DNA of 64,000 nucleotides, taken from the NCBI RefSeq assembly GCF_036013955.1, contig NZ_CP107903.1:3720001-3784000 (forward strand), written 5' to 3'. The notes below the pieces were generated by a model that had not been told where the DNA came from, did not search any database, and worked only from the letters and a program-made list of their open reading frames with translations. Positions within the stretch are counted from its first letter, which is position 1. Each line of letters begins with the position of its first letter. The translations under genes and the position numbers were made by a program. Shown here piece by piece: positions 8,663-17,321 of this stretch. The DNA is from Streptomyces sp. NBC_00459 (GTDB taxonomy: Bacteria; Actinomycetota; Actinomycetes; Streptomycetales; Streptomycetaceae).

Positions 8663-8678
8663 TGAGTACGCGTACTCA
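8663..8678. promoter_or_regulatory. Perfect 16-bp palindrome, probable operator
   Basis: TGAGTACGCGTACTCA lies 84 bp upstream of the fusion-enzyme start. A perfect 16-bp dyad is rarely accidental; the binding protein is unknown. Confidence 0.5.
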
Positions 8679-8761
8679 GGACGACTGAGTCTCTCGGCTC
8701 TCACACGGCCGGTCCCTGTTCTCGACGATGAAGCGCCCGGTCCGCGTCGAGAGAGGTACCC

Positions 8762-10540
8762 ATGCGTCGTGATCTGCAGTTGCGCGTTGCCACACCGGAG
8801 GATCTGGAGTGGGTCCACGAACTGCGTCATCGGGTGTACGCACAGGAGCTGGGCCAGCACGCGCCGGACCCGACCGGGCGGCTCAGCGACGGGCTGGACG
8901 GCGACAACGTCTACCTGGTCGCGGCGCGAGGGGCGGTCCGCATCGGTTTCGTCAGTCTGACTCCGCCTTGGCCGGGACGGTACGCACTCGACAAGTACCT
9001 CACCCGTGACGAGTTGCCGCTGCTGACCGAGGCCGGTCTGTTCGAGGTGCGCATCCTCACCGTCGAGCCGCGCTGGCGGGCGTCGGCGGCAGCACCACTG
9101 CTGATGTACGCGGCGCTGCGCTGGATCGCCTCCAGGGGCGGTCGCCGGATGGTGGCGATGGGGCGGACCGAACTGCTCGACATGTACCTGGCCGCCGGTC
9201 TGCGCCCGGTGGGCCGTACCGTCCGCAGCGGTGCGCTGACGTTCGAGGTGCTGACCGGGAACGTGACCGAGCTGTCGAAGGCCACGATGGACCGTTACCG
9301 CACCACCCTGGAGCGGCTGCGGTCCGAGGTGGACTGGCGGCTGGACATGCCGTTCGCGCCCCGACCGGACGGCTGCGAGCACGGCGGCGCCTCGTTCACC
9401 GCCATCGGCACGGACTTCCGCAACCTGCACCGGCGGCACCGGGTTGTCGCGGCCGACGTACTGGACGCCTGGTTCCCGCCGGCCCCCGGGGTGCGTGCGG
9501 CGCTCGCGGAGGATCCGGGCTGGGCCGCCCGGACCTCGCCGCCGACCGGCGCCGAGGGTCTGCTGGCGGAGATCGCCGCGGCCCGGGGGCTGCCGGAGGA
9601 GACGCTCACGGTCGGCGCCGGTTCCTCCGACCTGATCTTCCGGGCGTTCGGCCAGTGGCTGACCCCGGAGAGCCGGGTGCTTCTGATGGATCCGGGATAC
9701 GGCGAGTACGCCCACGTCACGGAGCGGGTGATCGGATGCCGGGTGGACCGGTTCCGGCTGCGCCGCGAGGACGGCTGGCGGATCGATCCGGCCCGGCTGG
9801 CGGCAGCCGTCGGGTCCGGTCGCTACGACCTCGTGGTGGTGGTCAACCCCAACAACCCGACCGGCCGCCATGCGCCGGCCGCGGAGTTGCGCTCGTTGAT
9901 CGCCGCCGCCCCGGCTCGAACCCGCTGGTGGATCGACGAGGCGTACCTCGGCTATGTCGACCTGGCCGAATCGCTCGCCGACCTGGCCGTCACGGACCCG
10001 CGGGTGGTGGTGTGCACCTCGCTCTCCAAGATGTACGCGCTGTCCGGCGTGCGGGCCGCGTACCTGGTGGCCGAGCCGGTCACCGCGGCGCGGCTGCGCC
10101 GGTGGACGCCACCCTGGCCGGTCGGTCTCCCCGCGCAGCTGGCGGCGGTGGCGGCCCTGCGCGACCCGGCGTACTACACCGGCTGCTGGCTTCGCACCCA
10201 CGCGCTGCGCCGACGGCTGGCCGCCGACCTGGCCGGGCTGGACGAGGCCGTCGTGGTCGAGGAGGGCGTGGCGAACTTCCTCAACGTGACCCTGCCGTAC
10301 GGCGGGCCGAGTGCCGCGCAGGTGGTCGCCGAGTGCCGCCGCCACGACGTGTATCTGCGCGACCTGTCGCCGTTGTCGCCGGAGTACCAGGGGCGCACCG
10401 TGCGGATCGCGGTCAGGGACACCGTCGAGAACGCGCGCATCGTGGCCGCCTTTCGGGCCGCGCTGGAGGTACTGCTGCCCGGTTCGGCCTCGCTGGTCTC
10501 TCCGGTCGAGGGCGTTCCGGCCGCCGGATCCGCCCGGTGA
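8762..10540 (+). CDS. GNAT N-acyltransferase fused to PLP aminotransferase
   Basis: 592 residues. Residues 1 to about 190 resemble GNAT/N-acyl amino acid synthase folds (ELRHRVYAQELGQH at 20-33; FEVRILTVEPRWRASAAAPLL as a likely acyl-CoA/ACP binding region). Residues about 230-580 are a fold-type I aminotransferase near HisC: GAGSSDLIFRAFGQWL, NPNNPTG (about 363-369), WWIDEAYLGY and the PLP lysine K423 in SLSKMYALSG. The start has GAGAGAGG five bases upstream. The stop overlaps the next gene by four bases (GTGA). One chain could make an amine by transamination or decarboxylation and then acylate it. Substrates are unknown; this fusion is not one I recognise from a described pathway. Confidence 0.8.
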   Translation: MRRDLQLRVATPEDLEWVHELRHRVYAQELGQHAPDPTGRLSDGLDGDNVYLVAARGAVRIGFVSLTPPWPGRYALDKYLTRDELPLLTEAGLFEVRILTVEPRWRASAAAPLLMYAALRWIASRGGRRMVAMGRTELLDMYLAAGLRPVGRTVRSGALTFEVLTGNVTELSKATMDRYRTTLERLRSEVDWRLDMPFAPRPDGCEHGGASFTAIGTDFRNLHRRHRVVAADVLDAWFPPAPGVRAALAEDPGWAARTSPPTGAEGLLAEIAAARGLPEETLTVGAGSSDLIFRAFGQWLTPESRVLLMDPGYGEYAHVTERVIGCRVDRFRLRREDGWRIDPARLAAAVGSGRYDLVVVVNPNNPTGRHAPAAELRSLIAAAPARTRWWIDEAYLGYVDLAESLADLAVTDPRVVVCTSLSKMYALSGVRAAYLVAEPVTAARLRRWTPPWPVGLPAQLAAVAALRDPAYYTGCWLRTHALRRRLAADLAGLDEAVVVEEGVANFLNVTLPYGGPSAAQVVAECRRHDVYLRDLSPLSPEYQGRTVRIAVRDTVENARIVAAFRAALEVLLPGSASLVSPVEGVPAAGSAR

Positions 10541-11340
10541 TCACCGTGGCCTCCCTGACGCCCTGTCTTGGCGGGGCGCTGGCGCTGGGCGGCGTCGCGG
10601 TGGCGGCGTCCCGGCGCCGTGAGCTGATGGTCCGGTGGTGCGCCTGGGCCGTTGGGGTGCCGCTGGTCACCGGTGCGTTCTGGTGGGGCCGCCCGGGCGC
10701 CGCGGTCCTCGCCGTCGTGGTCGGGGTGATCGCGGTGATCGAGTTCGGCGGGCTGATGCGGCTGGGCCGGTTGGACCGGGTGGTGCTGGCCGCGGCGGTG
10801 ACGGGCGTGGTGCTGGCCGCCTGGCTGGCGCCCGGACAGGTGCTCCGGGTGGTCGCGATCGGGGCACTCGCCGTGGCCGCGGTGCCGCTCCTGGCAGGCG
10901 ACGCCGACCACGGCCTGCGCCGACTCTGTTCAGGCCTGCTCGGGCTGGCCTGGCTCAGCGTGCTGGCCGCACTGGTGCCGCTCGGGGCGAGCGCGCTCGC
11001 GCTGTTCATGGCCGTCTCGATCGCCGACATCGTGGCGTACTTCGCCGGTCGGGGTCTGGGCGGACCGCGCCTGTCGCCGCTGTCACCGGCCAAACGGTGG
11101 AGCGGGACCCTGGCAGGGGCCGCGGCCGGTCTCGGCGTGCTCGCCGCACTGTCCGCGCTGACCTGGCCGATGACGGCGGCGGTGGCGGTCGGCGGCCCGG
11201 CCGGAGACCTTCTCGAGTCCATGGTCAAGAGAGGGGCACAGGTGAAGGACACCGGCCGCTGGCTGCCCGGCTCCGGCGGCCTGCTGGACCGGATCGACTC
11301 ACTGCTCGTCGCCCTGGCCGTCCTGCTGCTCCTGCGCTGA
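10537..11340 (+). CDS. CDP-diglyceride-synthase-like membrane protein (CdsA family)
   Basis: 267 residues from a GTG at 10537 overlapping the previous stop. At least seven hydrophobic segments are visible. The C-terminal signature reads ESMVKRGAQVKDTGRWLPG, then SGGLLDRIDS, matching the phosphatidate cytidylyltransferase pattern S-x-x-K-R-x4-K-D except that the conserved His before GG is Ser. The family makes CDP-diacylglycerol or related CDP-lipids at the membrane. Tight coupling to the acyltransferase/aminotransferase suggests a dedicated lipid or lipo-amino product. It could use a different lipid phosphate, or be impaired, given the missing His. Confidence 0.8.
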   Translation: MITVASLTPCLGGALALGGVAVAASRRRELMVRWCAWAVGVPLVTGAFWWGRPGAAVLAVVVGVIAVIEFGGLMRLGRLDRVVLAAAVTGVVLAAWLAPGQVLRVVAIGALAVAAVPLLAGDADHGLRRLCSGLLGLAWLSVLAALVPLGASALALFMAVSIADIVAYFAGRGLGGPRLSPLSPAKRWSGTLAGAAAGLGVLAALSALTWPMTAAVAVGGPAGDLLESMVKRGAQVKDTGRWLPGSGGLLDRIDSLLVALAVLLLLR

Positions 11341-11347
11341 CCGGGAA

Positions 11348-11373
11348 ACCCGGCACCCACCGAGGTGCCGGGT
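11348..11373. terminator. Bidirectional terminator between convergent operons
   Basis: Perfect 10-bp stem ACCCGGCACC (11348-11357) with GGTGCCGGGT (11364-11373), six-base loop. It lies between the CdsA-like gene ending at 11340 and the acyltransferase gene ending at 11392 on the other strand. No T tract, as is common in Streptomyces. Confidence 0.7.
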
Positions 11374-11391
11374 CGTCCCACTCCCCGTCGC

Positions 11392-12645
11392 TCAGCCCCG
11401 CCGTCGTCCTCCCGCACGCTTCGCCCCGTCCGGCCACAGCCGTGGGCTCCGCTTGGCCGCCACGTCCTCGATCCAGCCCAGTGCCAGTATCGTCAGGCCG
11501 ATCAGAGGCCAGACCAGGACGAACATCCACAGGTTGTACGTCGTGTCCAGCGCGGACACCATCCCCTCCGTCATGAACGGGAGTTCGTACAGGCGGTCGA
11601 TCAGCGGGACCGTGGCCATGATCAGGAGGTTGTGCCAGAGATAGATCGTGACCGCCCGGTTGTTGGAGAGCGTGACCAGCCGGTCCCACTTCGCCAGGCG
11701 CCCCGGCAGCTCCTGCCACGACGGGGAGTACTGGAGCAGGATCACCACGAATCCGAACGACCACATCGCCTGGGCCAGCGGGATGTCGTTGAGGTCCCAG
11801 CCGTCGGGACCCTTGTGGCCCGAGGCCCACCAGATGCCGAAGGCCATGAGCAGGGCCGCGCACGACACGGACACATAGCGCGGGACCTTCTTCAGCAGGC
11901 CCTCGTGGTGGGCGAAGCCCAGCACCCAGCAGCCGCCGTACACCGCGAAGTCGGTCACCGCGTTGCCCGTCTCACCGGGGATGGTGACAACTCCCGTACC
12001 GACGATCGCCGTCAGGGCCAGTGGGGCGAGCAGTGTCGGCCACGGGAACCGGCGGAACGCCCACAGCAGCAGCGGCGACGCGATCACGAACCACAGATAG
12101 GCCCGCAGGTACCAGAGGGGGCCCGCGGCCTGGACCGCCCAGGTGTTCTCCAGGAGTCCGGACTGGGAGCCGATGCTCCACGGGTAGGGCGGGGCGCCGA
12201 TCGGGATGAGGTAGTTCAGCAGTTCGACCAGGCCCCAGGTGCCGCCGTGGTCGGGGTCCTTCGCCGGGTTCCAGCCGCCGAGGAACATCAGCGCAAGCGC
12301 CACCGCGCTGAACGCCCACAGCGGGGGCAGCAGGCGCCGGATCCGGCCCCGGATCACCCCGAGCGCCGGGCGCTTCAGGGAGCGCGCCATCAGGGAGCCG
12401 GCCAGCGCGAACATCACGCCCATGGACGGGAACAGCACGGTCAGCCAGGCCCAGCCGAACAGGTGGTACACCACGACCCGGACCAGGGCGATGGTGCGGA
12501 GCAGGTCGAGATAGCGGTCACGTCCCGGCTTCTTCGCCGGGGCCTCGGTGACCGCTTCCTCGGGCACCGGCTGCTGCGGCACGCCGTACGGGGGTGTGCC
12601 GGTCTCGTCGTACGGCGTCGTGGCCGCCGTATGTCGCTCGGTCAT
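11392..12645 (-). CDS. Acyltransferase-3 (OafA-like) membrane protein of the mat locus
   Basis: 417 residues from an ATG at 12645 that overlaps the matB stop (ATGA). After a proline-rich cytoplasmic N-terminus of about 40 residues come RDRYLDLLRTIALVRVVVYH and about ten membrane segments, the acyltransferase-3 layout (Arg and His near the start of helix 1). Such proteins O-acylate sugars or polysaccharides on the outer face of the membrane. Its position suggests modification of the polymer made by MatB. Confidence 0.82.
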   Translation of the reverse strand: MTERHTAATTPYDETGTPPYGVPQQPVPEEAVTEAPAKKPGRDRYLDLLRTIALVRVVVYHLFGWAWLTVLFPSMGVMFALAGSLMARSLKRPALGVIRGRIRRLLPPLWAFSAVALALMFLGGWNPAKDPDHGGTWGLVELLNYLIPIGAPPYPWSIGSQSGLLENTWAVQAAGPLWYLRAYLWFVIASPLLLWAFRRFPWPTLLAPLALTAIVGTGVVTIPGETGNAVTDFAVYGGCWVLGFAHHEGLLKKVPRYVSVSCAALLMAFGIWWASGHKGPDGWDLNDIPLAQAMWSFGFVVILLQYSPSWQELPGRLAKWDRLVTLSNNRAVTIYLWHNLLIMATVPLIDRLYELPFMTEGMVSALDTTYNLWMFVLVWPLIGLTILALGWIEDVAAKRSPRLWPDGAKRAGGRRRG

Positions 12646-14840
12646 GCCACGGGCCTCCGGTCGGCGCTGCCGCTCGTCCGGGCGGCCGGTACGGCGTCCG
12701 GCGCCGACCCGACGACGCCGGTGCGCCGCAGCTTCTGCCAGCGCAGCCGGCCGCCGGTGAGCGCGGTGATCCAGGACTGGAGCAGGACGACGTACATGAG
12801 CTGGCGGTACAGGATCTGTTGCAGGGGGAGGGAGATGAGGTGGGTCATCTTCTCTCTGTCGAGGCGGAACGCGTAGGCCGCGCAGATCAGTTGGATGGCG
12901 AGGACGCCCAGCCACGCGAAGACGGTCTTCTCCGTCGGGCCGAACACCAGCCCGTACAGAAGGAACACGTCGATCAGGGGGGCCAACAGCGGCGCCACCA
13001 CCATGAACAGGGACACGAAGGGCAGGCCCACGCGGCCGAAGCGGCCCGACGGGCCCCGTTCGATCACGGAGCGGCGGTGCTTCCAGATCGCCTGCATGGT
13101 GCCGTACGACCAGCGGTAGCGCTGGGACCACAGCTGCTGGACGGATTCCGGGGCCTCGGTCCAGGCGCGGGCGTTCTCCGCGTACACGACCCGCCAGCCG
13201 TCGCGGTGCAGTGCCATGGTGATGTCGGTGTCCTCGGCGAGCGTGTCGTCGCTCATCCCGCCGACCCGCTTCAGGGCCGACCGGCGGAACGCGCCCACCG
13301 CGCCGGGGATCGTCGGCATGCAGCCCAGGACGTCGTACATCCGGCGGTCCAGGTTGAAGCCCATCACGTACTCGATGTGCTGCCAGGCGCCGATCAGGGA
13401 GTCCTTGTTGCCGACCTTGGCGTTGCCGGCGACGGCGCCGACGCGCGGGTCGCCGAAGGGCTGGACGAGTTCGCCGACGGTGCCGGGCTCGAAGACCGTG
13501 TCGCCGTCCATCATCACGATCAGGTTGTAACGGGCGTTCGCCACACCCCTGTTGAGGGCGGCGGGCTTGCCCGCGTTGAGCTGGCGCACGACGCGTACGT
13601 TCGGCAGGCCCATGTTCTCGACGATGCGGGCCGTGCCGTCGCTCGACCCGTCGTCGATGACGAGCACCTCGATGGGATGCTCGCTCCGCATCAGTGAACG
13701 CACGGTGGCCTCGATGCACTTGGCCTCGTTGTACGCCGGGACGAGCACCGACACCGGTTCGGTGATCGGCGGGCCCCAGCTGAAGTCGGGGCGCCGGGTG
13801 CGGCGGGCGTGGAGGACGGAGAGCAGCAGCATCAGGCCGAACCGGGCGAACACGAGGACACCGATGATCGCGAGGCAGACCACCAGTACGCCGGTGATCC
13901 CGTCGGAGGCCCGGACCAGGAAGGTCCACGCCTGGCCCTTCGCCAGTTCGACGCCGGCGACCGGCGTGTGCGCGCTGGGCGCGTCGAGGGCCTCGGTGAG
14001 GTTCTGGAACGCGTATCCCCGCTTCTTCATGTCGGGCAGGAAGCGGTCGAGGGCCTCTACGGTCTGGTGGCGGTCGCCGCCGGAGTCGTGCATGAGGACG
14101 ATCGCGCCCTTGCCGCCCTTGGGGGTGGCCTGGCGGATGATCGCGTCGACGCCCGGCTTGCGCCAGTCCTCGCTGTCCGTGTTGTTGACGACGGTGATGT
14201 AGCCGCGCTTGCCGATGTACTCCGTGACCGGCCACGACTTGTTGTCCATGGCGTCGGCGAAGGAGGAGTACGGCGGCCGGAACAGCGAGGTACGGATGCC
14301 CGCCGCACCGGCGAGCGCCAGCTGGTTCTGGGACAGCTCCCAGTCGATTCGTTTCTTCGACTGGAAGGAGAGGTCGGGGTGGTTGAAGGTGTGCAGTCCC
14401 ACCTCGTGGCCCTCGTCGACCATGCGCCGTACGAGTTCCGGGTAGCGCGAGGCCATGGTGCCGGTGACGAAGAAGACCGCGTGCGCGCGGTGCTCCTTGA
14501 GGACGTCCAGGACCTTGGGGGTCCACTTCGGGTCCGGGCCGTCGTCGAACGTGAGGACGAGTCGGTGGTCGGGCATCCGCAGGCTGGTGGTCTGGCCGCT
14601 TCTGGTGTCGATGACCGGGCCGCCCTCCAGGATCTTCTCCGGCACCCGGTCGGCGGAGGCCTCGGTCTGGATGCGGTGGTCGGCGAGGATTTCGCTGTGC
14701 ACGTACCCGCGCAGCATCAGCATCGCCATCAGGGCGACCAGGATGAGCGAGGGAAGCAGCAGGCGCATGGGCAGCCGTCGGCGCCGGGCGGCGCCCCCGG
14801 CGCCGTTCCGGGCGCCGTGGCGGCGGGTGCGGGATGCCAT
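12642..14840 (-). CDS. matB: MatB-like polysaccharide deacetylase / glycosyltransferase
   Basis: 732 residues. A signal-anchor lies at about 25-43. The NodB-type deacetylase domain follows (VLTFDDGPDPKW near 95-106; HTFNHPDL; RPPYSSF; LMHDSGGD). A second membrane segment near 325-350 leads to a family 2 glycosyltransferase (VPAYNEAK, DDGSSDGT, DGDTVFE, EDTDI, QRYRW) and C-terminal membrane helices. In Streptomyces, MatAB makes poly-N-acetylglucosamine for hyphal aggregation and adhesion. No strong ribosome-binding site precedes the ATG at 14840, which overlaps an upstream in-frame stop (TGATG), so coupling to upstream translation is likely. Confidence 0.85.
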   Translation of the reverse strand: MASRTRRHGARNGAGGAARRRRLPMRLLLPSLILVALMAMLMLRGYVHSEILADHRIQTEASADRVPEKILEGGPVIDTRSGQTTSLRMPDHRLVLTFDDGPDPKWTPKVLDVLKEHRAHAVFFVTGTMASRYPELVRRMVDEGHEVGLHTFNHPDLSFQSKKRIDWELSQNQLALAGAAGIRTSLFRPPYSSFADAMDNKSWPVTEYIGKRGYITVVNNTDSEDWRKPGVDAIIRQATPKGGKGAIVLMHDSGGDRHQTVEALDRFLPDMKKRGYAFQNLTEALDAPSAHTPVAGVELAKGQAWTFLVRASDGITGVLVVCLAIIGVLVFARFGLMLLLSVLHARRTRRPDFSWGPPITEPVSVLVPAYNEAKCIEATVRSLMRSEHPIEVLVIDDGSSDGTARIVENMGLPNVRVVRQLNAGKPAALNRGVANARYNLIVMMDGDTVFEPGTVGELVQPFGDPRVGAVAGNAKVGNKDSLIGAWQHIEYVMGFNLDRRMYDVLGCMPTIPGAVGAFRRSALKRVGGMSDDTLAEDTDITMALHRDGWRVVYAENARAWTEAPESVQQLWSQRYRWSYGTMQAIWKHRRSVIERGPSGRFGRVGLPFVSLFMVVAPLLAPLIDVFLLYGLVFGPTEKTVFAWLGVLAIQLICAAYAFRLDREKMTHLISLPLQQILYRQLMYVVLLQSWITALTGGRLRWQKLRRTGVVGSAPDAVPAARTSGSADRRPVA

Positions 14841-15067
14841 CAGAGGTGGTTCTCCGGGGACGAGGAGATCAGAACAGGGTCGACAGGGACAGCGGATGTT
14901 CTGCTGGGCGGGGTGAGCGGGGCGCCGATGGCGCCGGGGTCACTCGGTGCGGCCGGGCTCGCGGCGGTCGGGGCCGGGTCGCCCGGACCGTCGGCGACCG
15001 TGCCGGTGCCACCGTCGGTGGCGGCCGGCGAGCGGGCCGACCGGATGCCGGCGCCGCCATGTGCCAT
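14840..15067 (-). pseudogene. In-frame continuation of matA after an amber stop (75 codons)
   Basis: This reading frame is in phase with the matA-like gene and is separated from it by a TAG at 15077-15079 and three codons. It ends with TGA overlapping the matB ATG. It repeats the matA tail: TDGGTGTVADGPGDPAP occurs in both. The DNA repeat is 80 bp, at 14943-15022 and 15138-15217, exactly 65 codons apart. A start ATG (MAHGGAG) has GTAGGAG six bases upstream, so ribosomes could restart here. It is either a relic of a longer matA or a genuine small coupling ORF. Confidence 0.5.
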
Positions 15068-15217
15068 CGGGAGCTCCTACGCCGTCGTGCCGGCCGGCGC
15101 CGAGGCGGTGCCCGGGTCGCCGGTGGCGTCCGAGCCGCTCGGTGCGGCCGGGCTCTCGGCGATCGGGGCCGGGTCGCCCGGACCGTCGGCGACCGTGCCG
15201 GTGCCACCGTCGGTGGC
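14943..15217. repeat. 80-bp direct repeat in the matA tail
   Basis: Two copies, 14943-15022 and 15138-15217, with only a few differences, offset by 195 bp. Both lie in the same reading frame on the minus strand. Confidence 0.85.
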
Positions 15218-16042
15218 CGGGGAGGACGACGGCGACGGGTCGGGCGAGGTGGCGACGCTTTCCGACGGGCTCGGCTCCGGCGCGGTGGACACCGACACGG
15301 ACGGCTCGGGGTCCGGGCCGGGTGTGGTGGTCCCCGGGTCGGGCCTGCCGACGCTGGCCGACGGCCTGGGCGCGACGGACGGACCCGGTTTCGTGGCACT
15401 GGGCGAAGCGCCCGGCGAGACGGCGGCGGCCCCCTGAGACGGAGCTACCCCCGCGCTCACGGACGCCCCCGAGGTCGGCACGACCCCGGCCGAGTCCGAC
15501 GGCCGCACCGACTCGGCGGGCAGCGGCGAGGTGTCGACCTTGCCCGCCGGCTGCTCGTCCTGCTGGCCCGGTACCGGCAGCCAGGGCGCGTCCGAGTTGC
15601 CGGAGAGGAGGGTGGCGACGATGACGACGGCGTACACCGCGCAGGAGATGCCGACGACCATGCCGATCCGGCGGTACCGGCGGCTGCGGCGGCCGGTCTC
15701 GTCGACGAAGACGGGGCCGTCACCGGCACCGGCGTCCGAGCCGTCCTTGGCCTGCCGTACGAGGAGCTCCTCGAACTGCCGGCCCACTCCGTCGAGCTGG
15801 ACCGTCACCTCGTGCGGATCGTGGGTGTGGCCGAACTCCGCCGCGTTCTCCCATGGGCGAGCGGGGAACGTTTCGTTTGGTCCGGTCGCTCCGGTCGCTC
15901 TGCTTTCGCCCGAGCGCGGCTGGGCGTGCGCGCCTCTGACTCCGGATCGCCCGGGGCGCACCGGTGCTCCGGCGTGCCTCTGTCGGGGCACAGGGCCGGT
16001 GCTGCCTGGGGTAACTCCGGGTAGCTGCTGGGTTCCGGACAC
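15077..16042 (-). CDS. matA: MatA-like single-span membrane protein with Ser/Pro-rich tail
   Basis: 321 residues from a GTG at 16042 (AGAAGG seven bases upstream). A GTG at 16105 with GGGGGG upstream is an alternative. A soluble N-terminal part is followed by a basic stretch (RRSRRYRR) and one membrane span at about 126-147 (IGMVVGISCAVYAVVIVATL). The external part is rich in Ser, Pro, Ala, Thr and Asp. It is the first gene before matB on the same strand; the name is given by position and topology, not by a recognised domain. Confidence 0.6.
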   Translation of the reverse strand: MSGTQQLPGVTPGSTGPVPRQRHAGAPVRPGRSGVRGAHAQPRSGESRATGATGPNETFPARPWENAAEFGHTHDPHEVTVQLDGVGRQFEELLVRQAKDGSDAGAGDGPVFVDETGRRSRRYRRIGMVVGISCAVYAVVIVATLLSGNSDAPWLPVPGQQDEQPAGKVDTSPLPAESVRPSDSAGVVPTSGASVSAGVAPSQGAAAVSPGASPSATKPGPSVAPRPSASVGRPDPGTTTPGPDPEPSVSVSTAPEPSPSESVATSPDPSPSSSPATDGGTGTVADGPGDPAPIAESPAAPSGSDATGDPGTASAPAGTTA

Positions 16043-16266
16043 GGTGGCGCCTTCTGCGTCGGACCGTTCCGGTTGGGCGCCTTCACGCCACTTTTTCACA
16101 TGCACGCACATCCCCCCACGGGAGCTTTTCGGGCGCGCGTACGATTCCGGGATTTTCGTACTACCGATGTTCGAATCGGACCCCCATCCGAATCGAGCGC
16201 CCCATTTATCACACTGCATCCGGGCCTCGAATGTAGCGCACATGGAGGTCTCGTGTTTGCCATGTG

Positions 16267-17238
16267 TTACTTGTGAACCGAAATGAGGTCGGAGTCACTG
16301 GCCGGAATCCACCCGCCGACAGGCCTCCGCAACCACCCCTCCTCCGCCGCGAGTCGGGCCGCGGCCCGTCGCAGAGCGTGAAATCCCGGGTGCACCAGCC
16401 CCCTCCGCCACACCAACGACACGGGGGACAACGGAACGGGATCGACCAGCGGTCGCACCACCGTCCGAGGCAGGGCCGGGAATTCCACCACGGCGAGGAC
16501 CGGGGTCCGCATCTTGGCCATGATCCGTTGGAACTCCTCGTCGCCCACCGCGAGCGGCGCCGGTGGCGCGATTTCGATGCCTCGGCCCGCGAACAGCTGA
16601 CACGCGAGGTCGGTCCACTCCGGGGTCCGGGGGTTCCCGGCACCGGCGTACACGGTCTCCCCCGCCAGCGCCGCCAACGGCACCTCGGGCAGCGCGGCCA
16701 GCCGGTGGTCCTCGGGCAGGACGACCGCCATCGGCTCGTAGCGCACGAGCTGCTGGTCCAACTGCGCCCGCACCACCGGATCCAGGCCCGCGAACCGTCC
16801 GAACGACGCGTCGAGCCGGCCCGCGAGCAGCTCACCCGCCGCGAAGGTGAGCCCGCTCTCGAACCGGGCCATCAGCTCGTGCTCCGGGGCGAGTTCACGC
16901 GCCAGGTGCAGCACCCGCCGCCCGGTCGTCAGCCCCGGTGAGTTCAGGTCCACCAGCAGCGGCCGGGCCTCCCCGAACGCGGCGAGCAGCTCGTCGTGGG
17001 CCGCCAGCACCCGCCGGGCGTACGGCAGCAGCCGCTCCCCGTCGGCCGACAGCGCCACCCGCCGGGTCGACCGTACGAAGAGATCGGCGCCCAGCTCCCG
17101 TTCCAGACGCCGGATGTCACGGCTCAGCGCCTGCTGGGCCACGTAGAGGCGGGCGGCGGCCCGGGTGAAGTGCAGTTCCTCGGCCACGGCGACGAAGGCG
17201 CGGAGGAGACGGGGGTCGAGGTGACTCGTGGCAGACAT
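16267..17238 (-). CDS. LysR-family transcriptional regulator
   Basis: 323 residues. The N-terminal winged helix is typical: LLRAFVAVAEELHFTRAAAR, then QQALSRDIRRLERELGADLF within residues 10-55. An effector-binding domain follows (about 95-300). It is divergently transcribed from an MFS exporter 83 bp away, the usual arrangement for a LysR regulator and its target. The intergenic sequence has no obvious perfect T-n11-A site. Confidence 0.88.
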   Translation of the reverse strand: MSATSHLDPRLLRAFVAVAEELHFTRAAARLYVAQQALSRDIRRLERELGADLFVRSTRRVALSADGERLLPYARRVLAAHDELLAAFGEARPLLVDLNSPGLTTGRRVLHLARELAPEHELMARFESGLTFAAGELLAGRLDASFGRFAGLDPVVRAQLDQQLVRYEPMAVVLPEDHRLAALPEVPLAALAGETVYAGAGNPRTPEWTDLACQLFAGRGIEIAPPAPLAVGDEEFQRIMAKMRTPVLAVVEFPALPRTVVRPLVDPVPLSPVSLVWRRGLVHPGFHALRRAAARLAAEEGWLRRPVGGWIPASDSDLISVHK

Positions 17239-17321
17239 CCGGCGAACTTACAACGAGAGTGCGTCAATCGCCGGGGATCAGGTGTTGGACCCCGTGATCG
17301 ACTCCGGGCGACGGTGGACGC

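Larger units (their letters stand above)
8443..8761. promoter_or_regulatory. 319-bp divergent control region narK / fusion-enzyme operon
   Basis: No gene. It holds, from left to right, a GlnR-like box (8547-8562), a GTTAC/GTAAC dyad (8597-8616) and a 16-bp perfect palindrome (8663-8678). Clear -35/-10 hexamers were not found for either side. Confidence 0.6.

Noticed and set aside
8570..10345. Long open frame (591 codons) antisense to the fusion enzyme
   Set aside because: It is Gly/Arg/Gln/His-rich with no recognisable domain, lacks the G/C third-position pattern, and mirrors a gene with clear GNAT and aminotransferase motifs. High-GC DNA often gives such shadows.
12646..14526. Fusion of the acyltransferase frame with the region opposite matB
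   Set aside because: The added residues are low-complexity and overlap matB in a different frame; ATGA at 12642-12645 is the start.
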